A DNA stretch of 64,000 bases from Blastomussa wellsi. Lineage: Eukaryota > Cnidaria > Anthozoa > Scleractinia > Plerogyridae. Positions 1-11,492 of this stretch are shown here, in pieces. The translations under genes and the position numbers were made by a program. The stretch covers positions 19,707,590 to 19,771,589 of the forward strand of contig OX393570.1 of NCBI GenBank assembly GCA_947652115.1, in the 5' to 3' direction. Under the pieces are notes generated by a model. That model was not told the DNA's origin. It made no database searches and saw only the letters and a list, made by a program, of their open reading frames with translations. How positions within the stretch are numbered: the stretch's first letter is position 1; the number at the start of each line of letters is the position of its first letter.

Positions 1-63
1 GTAACCCTGTGTTTGCCTTGTTAAACCACTGACAAGTTGTTGATGACTTTTGTTACCCTTTAG

Positions 64-3000
64 GAAGGTATTGATACTCCTCGAGGTGACTGTAATTAAG
101 TCTGGAAGTGAAGTTCCTGGACGGATTGGAAATCCCAAAAACGTAAATGAAAATTCAAACAGTGAGCGTCAAGCACAACAAAATGGAGCAACTGTTCAGC
201 CCAGTATGCCAGGTAAATAATTGCATGTATTAGTGTTTATCATCAAATGCAAACCCAGTTTATTTGCTTTGTTGGTAGACCAAACTGAAAATTTCCCACA
301 ATGGTAATCTAATCTCTGTTAACTGCTGTGATTTCTTGTAAATATATCAATCCTCGATTCCCTCTATGAGATTTGTGTACAGGGAATCATGGTACTTGTA
401 TTCATGATGCGCAACATCCTCAAGACTTCCTCGAGAGTTGTTTTGCGCACGCAAATGAATGCAACTACCATGATTCCCTGCTTGCAAGTCTCATAGAGGG
501 AATCAGGGATTACAAAAATAATGACATTGTTTTTAACTTGTAGCTACGTGATCTTTTAGCTTATAATGTTTTAGTGTTTATTTTTTGCTAATACGACTAA
601 TAATGTTTATTTATTGTGAATACCTGCCAAGATAAGCTGAGGCTATACTTGGGTTGCATAAATTCTATTTGCTACATTGTAAAGTTTCTATTGTATATAG
701 TAAGAAACAACATATTTTATGTTGGTTTTTTAAATAGGTGGTATGATGACGAGTGGTGGGCCAGTAGGTGGCCCCTCCAGGGGAGCTGGACTAGCATCTG
801 CGACATATGGAAGGTTTGTGTTACGAATGACCTTTGAAGCCGAGGAACTAGGGGTGTAGCGATACATCGAACTATCAATGCATCGCGATTGAAAAGGTTC
901 AGATAGCAATACATTGACAGCAAGTTTAATTTTCGATAGTTACGATGGTTTTTAAATGCTGTGGTGTCTTTCTTAAATAAAGAAATTCCTCTTTTGTTCT
1001 CGTCTGTCTGTGCTGTTCATTATTCTGAGTTCAAAGGACAATTTTACGCCAAAACTAACTTCCCCAACTTGGTCTGTCGTGTTCGCTTTCTAAATTTGTC
1101 TCCAGGCTCTTGTCCGCATTCAAAATGGTGGTGAAACATTTTGTAGACCCCCCTCTAGGAGGCATTGCAACATTCAATTTGCAGTTGCTCTAAACAAAAT
1201 GTCACTACCTCAATGCTATCACGATAGCATCACTTCTATTGCAATACTGTTGCCTCAATAGTAACCCCTGCGAGGAACAACCTAGAGATTTCATTCTCCT
1301 CACTCAAATGCCATTGGTAAAGAGCTTTTTGTATTATTATTCTAATAATAATAATAATTATTATTGTTATTATTATTATTATTATCGTCATCATTATTAT
1401 ATACATGTATGACCAAAGTGACGCATACTTCGTTATTTCAATGTTCACATTTCAAAAATTATGTCCTAGCATGAATTTTGGCTAATTGTCTGTACATTGT
1501 ACTGTTACTAGGTTTAAGTCTTTACTTGACAAAAAAGTGGGACAGACCAATGTGCCAAAAAAACTTATTTTCAGAGTATTTTGTTGCAGTCACCAGCCAC
1601 TGGAGTCTAAAGGGGCAAACGCAAGAACAGTTCACCAAATATCGTCAGTGACACCATATCAGAACAGGTAAGCTGGGCTCGACACTAACTTTTCAACTTA
1701 CTAGCCTAGTGGCTAGTGACTGCTTGGTGCCTCAATAACAGCAGAATTATAATATATATATATATCGCTACAAGGCAGGCGATTCTCTTCATAATGTAAC
1801 TTAAACATTTACACTATTACAATAATAAAACAACAGTTTTTGTGGCACGTGGCCTGGTAACATGTGTACAATAAAATTCTGATCTTATTTCCAAGAAATG
1901 TGTTTCTCTTGCTTGACGAAAGACAGAAACTACTTCGGCCAAATTCAAGTGGCTAGCCTAAACCTTCCAGCCAAAACTAAATTTCTACTGGTCTGTGGCT
2001 AGCTGACTACCATTAGTGTCGAGCCCTGGGTAAGTAACGATTTTGAAAGATTATGAATATTTATCAGTGTTTTCAGTAAGACCTGGCTCTTGCTGTGGCT
2101 ACTCTCTCTCTCGCATATGAATGAGCAAATGGACAAATAAAAAGGAACTAGCAATTCACATTAATTTAATGGTTAGATACTCCTTTTAATTGTTCCAATG
2201 GTTGAAAACATTACATGACCACCGTATTCAAATCTTACTGAAGCACTGCATTTTGTTCATCTGGTTTATATTTCAACTTAACAGGTGGACCATTCGTGCC
2301 CGTGTCACAAGCAAGTCCAACATACGTACCTGGAGCAATTCAAAAGGGGAAGGGCGTGTCTTCAATGTTGATCTTGTGGATGAGTCGGTTTGTAAAAAAA
2401 TAATATCAAATTCTGTAAGTTTTAATTACCATTAATATAGACACATGGCTTGCACAAGCCTTGAAAAATGCTTGTAAACATCTTGAGAACAACAATACAA
2501 AACACAGTCCTTTTGGCCAGTTGGCTATATTGCACCTACATACTCCCCCAGTCTCGACACACCAGAACCATGGATCTGCACTCTCCTCTCCACAAATTGT
2601 CGACTCCTAAGATACAGAGAGTCCTCTCGGGGCAACATGTGGTCCATTCACCACCAACCCTCTTTGCGTCAATATGGTCACCAGTCCCCTTCAAATCGTC
2701 CACAGCCGCTCTGGAAAACCTTAGATCTCTGTAGATACTCCCTGGCACAATTTTGGAATGAAAAAACTGGCATTTCCTGAAAATATGCTCAGAGGAAAAC
2801 ATTATTCTTGCTTCGAACTTCACTGCTCAATAACCTGGCATGAAATGTATAAACTGAGATAAGCTACAACTACCATGGGCAAGAAAAGTACCGTTTTTGA
2901 AGGGCAAGATCAGAGATCTAAGTTTCTTCAAGCCATAAAAGTTAAGGCTGAGACTGATAGGCCTAAAAATGTGGAGACTTCTTATTGGTATTACCTGGTA

Positions 3001-6000
3001 TATGGTAACTTTTCCAGGGAGAAATAAGAGCAACTGGATTTAATGATGCCGTTGACAAGTTCTATGAAATGCTTGAAATTAACAAGGTTTGTACAATATC
3101 AATTAGATTAAAACCGTTAATCTCCGTAACCAGCTGCACAAAAAGCAGTTCATCCTGAAGAAAATTGGCAAACTTTTTTGCAAAATTCTTATTTCAGAAT
3201 ATACTTTTTCAATAAAATTTAAATTACATTTGTTACTCGTTCTCAAAATGCTCCTGGTGGACTAACAGGAAGATATCAAACAAATTGTGGCTCAGTGAGC
3301 AAACCATAACGAATTTCTGGCAATATTTTCTGGGAATGGCTCTAATTCGCTTCCATCCTTGCCATGGCGACAAGGAATGGTTTCAGTGTAGTGATGTAGA
3401 CCTTGCTAACAAAGCTACACAATTATTTTTGGATTTCCGTTTATGCAGGAACACATTTCAGCATTTTAAAATGACGCCAAAATGCCATGACACTGCCCCT
3501 TTAAATAGGGAAACGGGTCTACAAAGTGTCGCTCAGCGCCAGATATTGTGTAAAGAAAGTCTGTGGTTGGAGTATTTCAAAATCTTTTTTCCAGGTGTTC
3601 TATATCTCCAAATGTTCTTTAAGGACTGCAAACAGGCAGTTCTCATCCCTGAAGAATGACTATGAGATGTATCTAAACAATGACAGCGTTATTGAGCCGG
3701 TAAGATTGTCATCATGGCGTGGAGTAAAGTCATTTCAAAATTCACTTAAATAAGTTTACATTGCATCTATTAAATAGTTTTGACCTACCAATTGCTTTCA
3801 TTTAAAATAAAAGTGAAAGGAATGGCGATGTTCCCTGGCTGTAATAAATGATGTTGGCTGATTTATTCTGAATCTATTAGAAGTTTTTGATAAAACAATA
3901 GTGGTAAAGTGATGACATCGCAAAAACTAAATTTACGAAATTACAGGATTTGCTGACATATTCTGAAAGTACATGATGAAGAGCCCACTTGCCAAAAATC
4001 AGCATCTTATTTCAAATTGCGGGTGAGATATTGGCCCTTTCATGCCTCAGTGACTCCATGCAAATCCTTGTAATTTTGTCTCTGTTCTAAACCATTTAGA
4101 ACAAAGGCAAATTGAAATAAGATGCTGATTTATGGCAAGTGGGCTCTTCATCATGTTCTTTCTGAAGATCTTAATGAATACCATAATTTCAAAAATTGAA
4201 AAATTTGTGATGTCACACTCTGTTGGCCATCAAGACTTCAATGTTTAATTGTGTATTCTGAGCTCATTGTGTTGAAAAACCTGACCAGGACCTCCTATAA
4301 TAATGTGGTAAAGTTCCATGGGTACCAATCCCTTGTTACTCTTTTTTTTCCAGTGCAATGATGATTGCAACTTGCCAACCATCCAGTACAACTTTATCCA
4401 GATTGGTGATTTGTCCCAGTGTAATGCGGATTCTCTTGTTGGTGGGTAATTTTCTTCCTTGTAGACCTCTTTCACCTAGAGCTGTGAGTAACTTGGCAGT
4501 TAAACATGTATCTGTTTTTCTCATCAGATGTTCTTGGTATTGTGATCAGCTGTGATGATGTCACACAAATAACCACCAGAACAACAAACAGACAGGTTTG
4601 AAACTAAAATTATATATTTATATATTTCTGAGGTGGTGTCCCATAAACAGAGTGCAAATAACATTCCAATTTTAACGTTTTGAATTTCTCTGAGGACAAT
4701 GATGTGTTATTTAACCCATTGTGTTATTTAACCCAGACCTTGGCCTCTGTTTTGCTTCTGACGTCATCAGCTTTGACCAAAATAGGAATCCCATTTACCC
4801 CAGTTCTGCAGGAGGGAAAGAGCTTTCCAATGATAACCAGATGATATTGATTGGGCTAATGGAGCTTGAAATATGCACAAAAACGCTTAGAAATTTCCGC
4901 CAAAAACTAGGGGGAAAATTTCCCTCACTTACCCTTGGCTACTCCATGTTAAGTATTTCCTGTCTCATTCAAAAATCTCCTGGAGTCAATGGGTTAACTT
5001 TCAAGCTAACATTCATGTGTCATGCCCTTGTGGTGTGATAGCAGATAGGCAGATGGCTCTAAACTAAAGCATGTTGTAGTTTCTTGTTTCGCTTTGGAAA
5101 AGTAAGTGTCAATTTTCTTAAGATTGTGGATTGACTAAACCAACCATGTTTGTCACATGGCCAGTATTCCTGAATGTGTTTCTGTGAAATTATATTTCAG
5201 GTTTCTAAGAGGGACATTACTCTGTTAGACAGATCTGAAAAGAGTGTCAGAGTTACTCTGTGGGGAGAAGATGTATGTAAGACAGTACTGAGTGGAATAA
5301 TTAGCTCTTATTAACTGAGCGGGAGGTCTGTATGGAGAATCTTGACTGAGGTCGTGGTTACCAACGGTACTCATGACTGAGGTCAAGATTCTCCCATACA
5401 GACCGACTAAGCTAAGTTAATAAGATGTTTATTATATATATGGCAAAACGGAAACTTAAATTTGCTTAACAACACTGCTTCATTCTTGTTGACATTTTGT
5501 TTGCGAACAGCGATGAGCTGAACTTAAATTCGCAAAAGTTTGGTCGTATCTTTACTTTTTATTCTTGTCTAGCTTTTTTAATTTTCCATTTAGACAATGT
5601 GTTTCTGTTTTGTTTGTAACTTTCTGACCCCAAAATGCAACCAAGCTAGATTGCGGTCTAGATGGGAAATCTAGACCACGGTCAATATCGATTTTAGCCA
5701 GTCAAATTCGTGAATTTGCTAGTTTCCAGTCCATGTGAGTCACGACCATATAATAAATGTCGATATGAGCTAAGCAATGTAAGCAAGAGCATTGTTACCA
5801 GTGGAAATGTTTGTTTGTGTCAAATTTGTATGAAGTGCGAAAAGATGGGTGGGAAGGTTATAAGATAATACAGTCTTCGAACCTGGAATACTTTTTTATT
5901 TTTTCCAAGGCTATTAAATTTGATGAACATGTTGGAAAGAATCCTGTTCTTGCATTGAAAGGTGCTAGAGTCTCGGAGTTTGGAGGTAGGTAGAAATATG

Positions 6001-9000
6001 ATATTATTTGAAACTTGATATAAATGAGACTAATCTGGATTTGCCATTTCTAGCATTAAGCTGGGGAAGGCTGTTTACTTGCACTACATTAGTGTGATTG
6101 CAGCTACATGTTGTTCTGTTTTTCTTTTTATGTAACTTTTGTAAATACGTATTTAACTTTTTGATGCAAAGGATTCTACTCTACAAACTGCAGGGTAGAA
6201 CTTGTAGTACTTAATTGTTATTAGGGAGCTTAAGCAAACCATGACGACAATGTCAACGAGAGCGTCACTAAACAAATGAGCAATACAATAGGCTATAGCT
6301 CTAGTTGGGTGTTATAATTTTTGTACATTTCTCTGCTGTCCTCTGTAAAACAACAACGTGAAATGACCAAGTTTTGAGTACTTTTTGAGTACTTCTGTTT
6401 GAAAATAAACACCATGCTTATACTTTCTACAAGAACTACGTTTGAAAGCGATAGATGTACCGAATACATCAAGGCAATTGCGAGATTGGTGTGTAAAATA
6501 TAAATTCATTTTTAAGCAGGCATCGTCCCAGCTGTCGCCGTCATAATTGCCTAAGCTCTCTAATGATAATACTGACATGGCAATTGATTAATTAGCTAAT
6601 ACTCTACAAACTGTAGAGAAGAACCTGTGATACTTTAAATGTTAATGATAATACTGATACTGGGGAATTAATTAAGTACCTAATTCTCCAAAACTTGCTC
6701 GTCCCCAGGTCGCTCTCTGTCAGTCTTGAATTCAACCAACATGAGAGCTAATCCTAAGGAGGTCAAAGAGGTGTACGTTTTGCGTGGATGGTAATACTTA
6801 TTTTTTGGTACTGAATCTTGTCAGGGAAAATGTTAGATGTTTTGTAAAGTCAGTGAAAAGTAAAGGAATTTGATTTCCTTTCAGAAAAACATGGTGTAAG
6901 ACGATTGAATTATGCAAATTAACTATCTATTTTCATGATGAAAGCTGAACGCTTCACAAATTGTTTTGCAGTGTCTAATCTTGTTCATTGCTTGATGCAG
7001 GTATGAGAATGTTGGTAAAAATACAAATGTTGAGTCACTTTCTGGACAAAGCTCAGGAGGAGCTATGGGTAAGTATTGCGTTGTAAAAAGAAATTCAAAA
7101 TGTACACACTGAAAACTCAGTTGTAAGTATCATTTTAGGTTAGCTTGATCTAAAACTGAGCCTTACCAGTAAATTAGCATTAAAAATAAACAGTACCTAT
7201 GCAGTCAGGTATAATAGACCTTTTTAGCTTCGTTTGTTTGTTGCCCCATTTCAGATCACGTGATGATACCCGTGAGACTTATTGCTTTTAAATTCAAACA
7301 AATCCACGCTGAAATGAATGAATAATTTCCAAATGGACAAAGGAGTAATTCTCGGGAGAGCATCACATGATCTGAAATGGACAATTTACATACGTAGCTA
7401 AAAAGGTCTATTGCATGCCTGGAAGATAGATAACTATACATATCCCTTTCATTTCTGGCATTATTTACAAAACAGCAATTTTGTTATTTCACCAGGTTCA
7501 AATTATAAAACCTTCAATCAAATCAAAGCTGAAAACCTTGGTATGGGAGATAAGGTAAACGACTTATATTACTACTGAGGCTATAGATAGACATCTTGGG
7601 GGAGGGGAGGGGTTACTCCTAAATACCGGTATGGGCTGCTGGGTATGTTGTGTAGGATAGGGAATAGTGTCCTCTGCAGACTATAGTTTAATGCAATGGT
7701 TAGTAGTCCCCTGAAGTTACGAAAGCGTTGTCTTCATGGTTACACAAGCATTTTGCTTGATCAGAAATTAAAAAGGTCAGCAAGACCTTTTCAAACTCTT
7801 GAGTTTTGAATAAATCACTTAAAACTCTGTTTGCCCTCTTAAATAATTCGCATAACATCTTCATCTGACTTCCTGGCGCATCTTGTGAATGAGGGAAGCT
7901 ACTAAGTCATAATTTATCGATAATTTAAGCTTCGTTATGACCAAAAATCCCGGAGAAAATGCATCAATTTCCCGTAATAATGTCCCTTTAACTATATCGA
8001 CGCAATTTCCTGGAACATTTGCGTGCGTTGTAATATCCTTCTCTCCGTTTCGTTGTTGTAGGCCGATTATTTTACTGTGAAGGCTACTGTTGCGTACACC
8101 AAAAAAGACAATTGTTTATACAAGGTGAGTATTTCGAACCTGTCCACCTGGGCCGGTTTGTTCAAAGCCAGATTAAGATAACCCGGGGTTAGTGCGAATT
8201 TTGAATTCAGATACGAAAGCTTAAAAAGCAAACGCATGTTAACTCTCTTTGTCTACATTTTGATGTTTGGATGCTCTAAAAAGAAAAGCGAAAATTATTG
8301 CAGAAAATGCATTTGAACAAAAGAAAAAGAAACCCGGGCTACCCGGCCGTGCTGACTTTGTCTAAAACGCTGTTTTGTGTCCACGTTTTCTCCTCGAGAA
8401 GAACTCAAAGAAACTAAACAAATAAGACCTACCCCTCCTGCTAGACATACCGCGACACCTGGAGGCGACGTATTTTTTCTTGACCATTGGCATTTTGCTT
8501 TTGTTTGCCTTAGGCTTGTCCATCCGCTGAATGTAACAAGAAGGTTATCGAGGAGGGAGACAGTTCTTATCGTTGTGAAAAATGTAATAAGACTTATCCT
8601 GACTTCAAGTATCGTCTGATGTTACAAGTAAGTGTCATGTGACGTGCATTTTTAAACAACCAAGATCATAGTTAGTAGAGGGATATTGGTTAGGAAACTC
8701 GGCGAACGTCAAAGCACCAAAACAATCGCGGCTCTCTGAAGTTTACCTGGCTCATCACGTGACACTAACCTTGCAAACGGAAAACAAGATGGCGGACGGT
8801 ATAAATGATCTTTACCTGGAGAAGATTTTGAAGCCATTTTGATTGATTGGACCTTTATTTATTTATTTAGCTTCGCCTAACTAGAATACATAAAAATATT
8901 AGGCAGGGAGACCACTACAGCCAAGCCAATTACAGCGGATCCCTCGTTAATTAATTATATAAAAAACACTAAAGCATTATAAATTCTGCTTGGGTGTTTG

Positions 9001-10086
9001 TTGCGCCATTACATACCATGTGACATTCTCTAGAGAATTGATCTTTTATCCATCCAAACATTATTTATTCATATATACGCAACTATTGGGAAATTTGAAA
9101 GGAAGAATTCGCAAGACTAGAGTGTCATCACATGGTCTGTCATGGGGCAACAAACCGCCCAAGCGAAAAAGGTCTATTGTTTGCTGGGGGATAATGCATG
9201 AGCTTGTGATTGTCAACTGTTAAAGCAAATACACTGTACATTGTGGAAGTGTTGAGCTTGCGACAAGTTGCAGGTTTTCTCTTGTTTGCAGCAGAGCTTC
9301 ATACTGGTCTTTTATCGCTTTTGCAGACAAACCTGGCAGATTTCACTTGTGACCAGTGGGTAACTTGTTTCCAGGAATCAGCGGAAATTGTTCTCAACAC
9401 AACTGCTGATCGCCTCGGTCAGCTCAGAGACTCGGTAAGAGTTCGACCACTTGTACGGCGCTGCCAAGACTGTTTCACGTAACAAGACTACAGTTTTTGT
9501 ACCATTTCTTGCAGGGTGACGACAGAGCATTTGACGAGATCTTCTCTGCTACAAACTTCAAGCAGTATATTTTCAGGATTCGTGCGAAAGTGGAGACGTA
9601 TAATGTAAGACCCTTATAGGAATGACGAGTCATGGTAGAGGTGGACGAAGTGGGAAAGACTTGGAGTTACCTGAGCTCTTCATTCTCCAGCTCAGCTTTG
9701 AGCTCGTCGTCACGATATTTTGAGTTATTTTTTACGATGAACTAAATTCCCCTTAAAATGAAGGAAACCTAAAACTAATAGTCTACTAAGGCAGAAAAAC
9801 ACCAAAGAGGTGATAGCAAAGCAAAAAGGAGCAGGGATGGTTGACGATGGAGAAGATTGAGACGGATTACAAATTAGGATTTTTCAAGACACAAACCGTG
9901 ATATAGCTCCTAAATAAGTTTCAAACAACTAAGATGTATTATGCTGTTGCAAGGTTACTCACTGCCTTCATTTGTCCACAGGATGAGTCTCGCGTCAAAT
10001 GTACGTCTGTGGGTGTTGCTCCTTTGGATTTCAAGAAGGAATCCAGACGTCTGCATGCTGAAATAAACAAGTTGAGGTTGCTTTAG
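64..10086 (+). CDS. RPA1: Replication protein A 70 kDa subunit, 3' 18 exons (5' end outside window)
   Basis: This is the large subunit of the heterotrimeric RPA complex, which coats single-stranded DNA in nuclear replication, repair and recombination. Exons: 64-212, 738-813, 1590-1667, 2285-2387, 3018-3086, 3595-3699, 4354-4441, 4528-4595, 5201-5272, 5910-5985, 6709-6790, 7001-7068, 7496-7554, 8062-8124, 8514-8627, 9327-9434, 9515-9604, 9982-10086. All junctions agree in phase, giving about 523 residues and a TAG stop. The first exon is the end of the RPA70N OB fold, then a Gly/Ser/Gln linker. DBD-A starts near [11 protein letters not shown] and DBD-B near TLWGEDAIKFDEH. DBD-C carries the zinc finger ([16 protein letters not shown], 8514-8627), and the end ([17 protein letters not shown]) binds the other subunits. 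About 95 N-terminal residues are missing to the left, matching the usual total of about 616. No breaks were seen. Confidence 0.96.
212..737. mobile_element. Hairpin (MITE-like) element at 349..511 in an RPA1 intron
   Basis: Within this intron, 349-371 (AATCCTCGATTCCCTCTATG...) is mirrored by 489-511, and an inner pair (380-394 and 466-480, CAGGGAATCATGGTA) continues the stem. The result is a near-palindromic element of about 163 bp. It has no coding capacity, and its termini match no other element found in this window. The rest of the intron shows nothing recognisable. Confidence 0.65.
1330..1400. repeat. ATT/ATC microsatellite in an RPA1 intron
   Basis: This is a run of imperfect ATT and ATC triplets. 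It produces a short minus-strand frame of Ile-rich peptide that is not a gene. Confidence 0.85.
3970..4156. mobile_element. Hairpin (MITE-like) element in an RPA1 intron
   Basis: The arm at 3970-4016 (ACATGATGAAGAGCCCACTT...) is the near-perfect reverse complement of 4112-4156, with a loop of about 95 bp. Long terminal inverted repeats without an ORF fit a non-autonomous DNA transposon. No clear target-site duplication was identified. Confidence 0.7.
4707..4998. mobile_element. Terminal-inverted-repeat element, copy 1 (second copy near 10497)
   Basis: The ends read TTTAACCCATTG on the left and GGAGTCAATGGGTTAAC on the right. The interior (GTCATCAGCTTTGACCAAAAT and on) matches 10497-10678 closely. 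The short ORF across it is therefore repeat sequence, not an exon; it sits between RPA1 exons ending at 4595 and starting at 5201. Confidence 0.7.
5306..5426. mobile_element. Hairpin element in an RPA1 intron (partial copy at 59455..59505)
   Basis: The left arm TCTTATTAACTGAGCGGGAG followed by GTCTGTATGGAGAATCTTGA is mirrored by the right arm ending TTAATAAGA. A partial copy in inverted orientation lies near 59458-59502 in the large plus-strand gene, marking a dispersed family. Confidence 0.65.
6223..6562. mobile_element. MITE-like element, copy 1 (second copy 52219..52583)
   Basis: It begins AGGGAGCTTAAGCAAACC and ends CCTAAGCTCTCT, so the ends are inverted repeats. The interior (TACATTT..GCTGTCCTCTG..AAATGACC) aligns in the same orientation with 52219-52583. 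It explains the 88-residue minus-strand ORF here, which is not an exon. Confidence 0.7.
7213..7412. mobile_element. Hairpin element with AATAGACCTTTTT ends, copy 1
   Basis: The left end AATAGACCTTTTTAGCT is mirrored by AGCTAAAAAGGTCTATT at the right, and inner blocks (CATTTCAGATCACGTGATG and CATCACATGATCTGAAATG) continue the stem. A related copy lies at about 8983..9178. Both are in RPA1 introns. Confidence 0.7.
8514..8627 (+). other. RPA1: RPA1 exon encoding the DBD-C zinc finger
   Basis: This 38-codon, phase 0 exon encodes two cysteine pairs, CPSAEC and CEKC, separated by 14 residues. They are the four zinc ligands of the third OB fold of RPA70. It is the most diagnostic exon of the gene: [17 protein letters not shown] is close to the vertebrate protein as I know it. 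It is flanked by TTAG and GTAAGT splice sites. Confidence 0.93.
8983..9178. mobile_element. Hairpin element related to 7213..7412, copy 2
   Basis: It ends in AAAAAGGTCTATT like the copy at 7213-7412 and has the same internal CACATGG/CCATGTG inverted blocks and TTGTTGCGCCATT/GGGGCAACAA pair. It lies just upstream of the RPA1 exon at 9327 and explains the 77-residue ORF there. Confidence 0.6.
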
Positions 10087-10310
10087 GTTATTGTCTTCAC
10101 CACAGATCTGCTACTCAGAAATTACTTTCTTTTTTCGGATTTTTGGTTGTTGACGGTACTACTTCATTATCGTCTTTTGTTTACGAGTTTTGATTTTGTG
10201 CCCGAGTTTGGTTTTCAAGTGCTTCGCTCTCAGACTAAGTTTCCTTGGGTTTTGAGTACAAGAGTTAGCAATAGCAACTTTGTTGACTTGTGTCTTACAC
10301 CAACGCACGA

Positions 10311-10316
10311 AATAAA
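10311..10316 (+). terminator. Candidate polyadenylation signal of RPA1
   Basis: AATAAA lies 225 bases after the RPA1 stop codon and is the first canonical signal downstream on this strand. Use of the site is inferred from sequence and position only. Confidence 0.5.
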
Positions 10317-10496
10317 GGTTTTGTTTAGAAAATGAATTCTGTCTCGGCTTTTGCTTTGTCCTCTGACTTTATTATTAAGTTTCTTTCTTCTGTCAGCTCA
10401 GTCGCTGAGCGCCTTGAATCTGAAGTGACTGTATCAAAAAGTTTGGTCGCATAATCTTCAATATTGCTGCAATGCTACCACCAATTTCAATGCGTG

Positions 10497-10678
10497 TTAA
10501 CCCATTGACTCCAACACCGGCCATGACAGACGTTGGCCTTTGTTCTGATTCTGATGTCATCAGCTTTGGCCAAAATTGGAATCCCTTTTACCCCAGTTCT
10601 ACAGGAGGGAAAGAGCTTTCCAGTGATACCAGATGACATTGATTGGGTTAATGGAGCTTGAAATATACATTTTAACAT
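10497..10678. mobile_element. Terminal-inverted-repeat element, copy 2 (partial)
   Basis: It starts GTTAACCCATTGACTCC, the inverse of the right end of the element at 4707-4998, and runs through the shared GATGTCATCAGCTTTGGCCA block. The far end is not recognisable, so the copy is truncated. Confidence 0.65.
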
Positions 10679-10931
10679 GTCGCTGAGGCTTGGTGGAATA
10701 AAACAAAAGATTTTACAACGAGGCTTAGATATGAATGAATAATTTATTTTGTTTTAGTCCCCCAAGCCTCGGCGCCATGTTAGAATTTTCATGATATCGC
10801 AATTGGTCTATTCGCTTAAACCAGATACTTTAATCAGAAGTAGGTGTGATTGAAAGAAGGGTCACGTGGCAACTCTCCTAAGGTCTCGCATGAATGGCTG
10901 GATGCCCTGCGTGAAAACAGTAAAACAAACA

Positions 10932-11110
10932 ACAGGAACAATGCCCCCAGCCCTAAAAACAATAGCAACTGCTGCACTAGAGGACCAGTACAACAATAGA
11001 ACAATCAACAGGCGGCAATGCCCCTAGCTCCCCAAACAATAACAGCTGTTACATTAGAAAACAAGTGGAACATTAGAACAAAGAACAGGAACAATGCCCC
11101 TTAGCCCCTA
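10932..11110. repeat. Degenerate tandem repeat, about 77-bp unit, three copies
   Basis: The anchor ACAGG(AA/CGG)CAATGCCCC recurs at about 10932, 11009 and 11085, so the period is 76 to 77 bp. Each unit continues with an AG-CCC block and runs of AACAAT. The copies differ by many substitutions. No coding potential is seen. Confidence 0.65.
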
Positions 11111-11492
11111 AAACAATATTTATATTTTTAAGACCAAAAATTCACGATTATATTCGGAAACATTTTGTGTCCGCAACGAATGTTTCCTCTTTTGTGCGGG
11201 ATTTGCGCGCCCAATGAAGCGTCCCTGCTGAGTCATGGCCAACTTTCCCACCCTTCCGATCTGTAAACAAAGAGAAACGGGCCCTTTCTCTGTGGGCCGT
11301 ATGCAAATGTCCGTGATTCTTTACAGTTTGAGGCAGCATTGTCTCTCATCATCTTTTTCTTTTGTTTTACGTCATCTGTGTCACGTACAAAGTTGACACG
11401 TTTGTGGTCAGTTGTTATATTTGACATATTTGCCCGTGTGCAAGTCGCTGAATTGCGAGAGAAAACCTTGTTAGTTTCGCTACACCGGCGAC

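Larger units (their letters stand above)
10087..11492. other. Intergenic region between RPA1 and the SDR gene
   Basis: This holds the RPA1 3' UTR with an AATAAA at 10311, a repeat copy at 10497-10678, a degenerate tandem repeat at 10932-11100, and the presumed promoter of the SDR gene. Several minus-strand ORFs of 60 to 114 residues overlap the start of the SDR gene but show no family features. No TATA box was recognised. Confidence 0.6.
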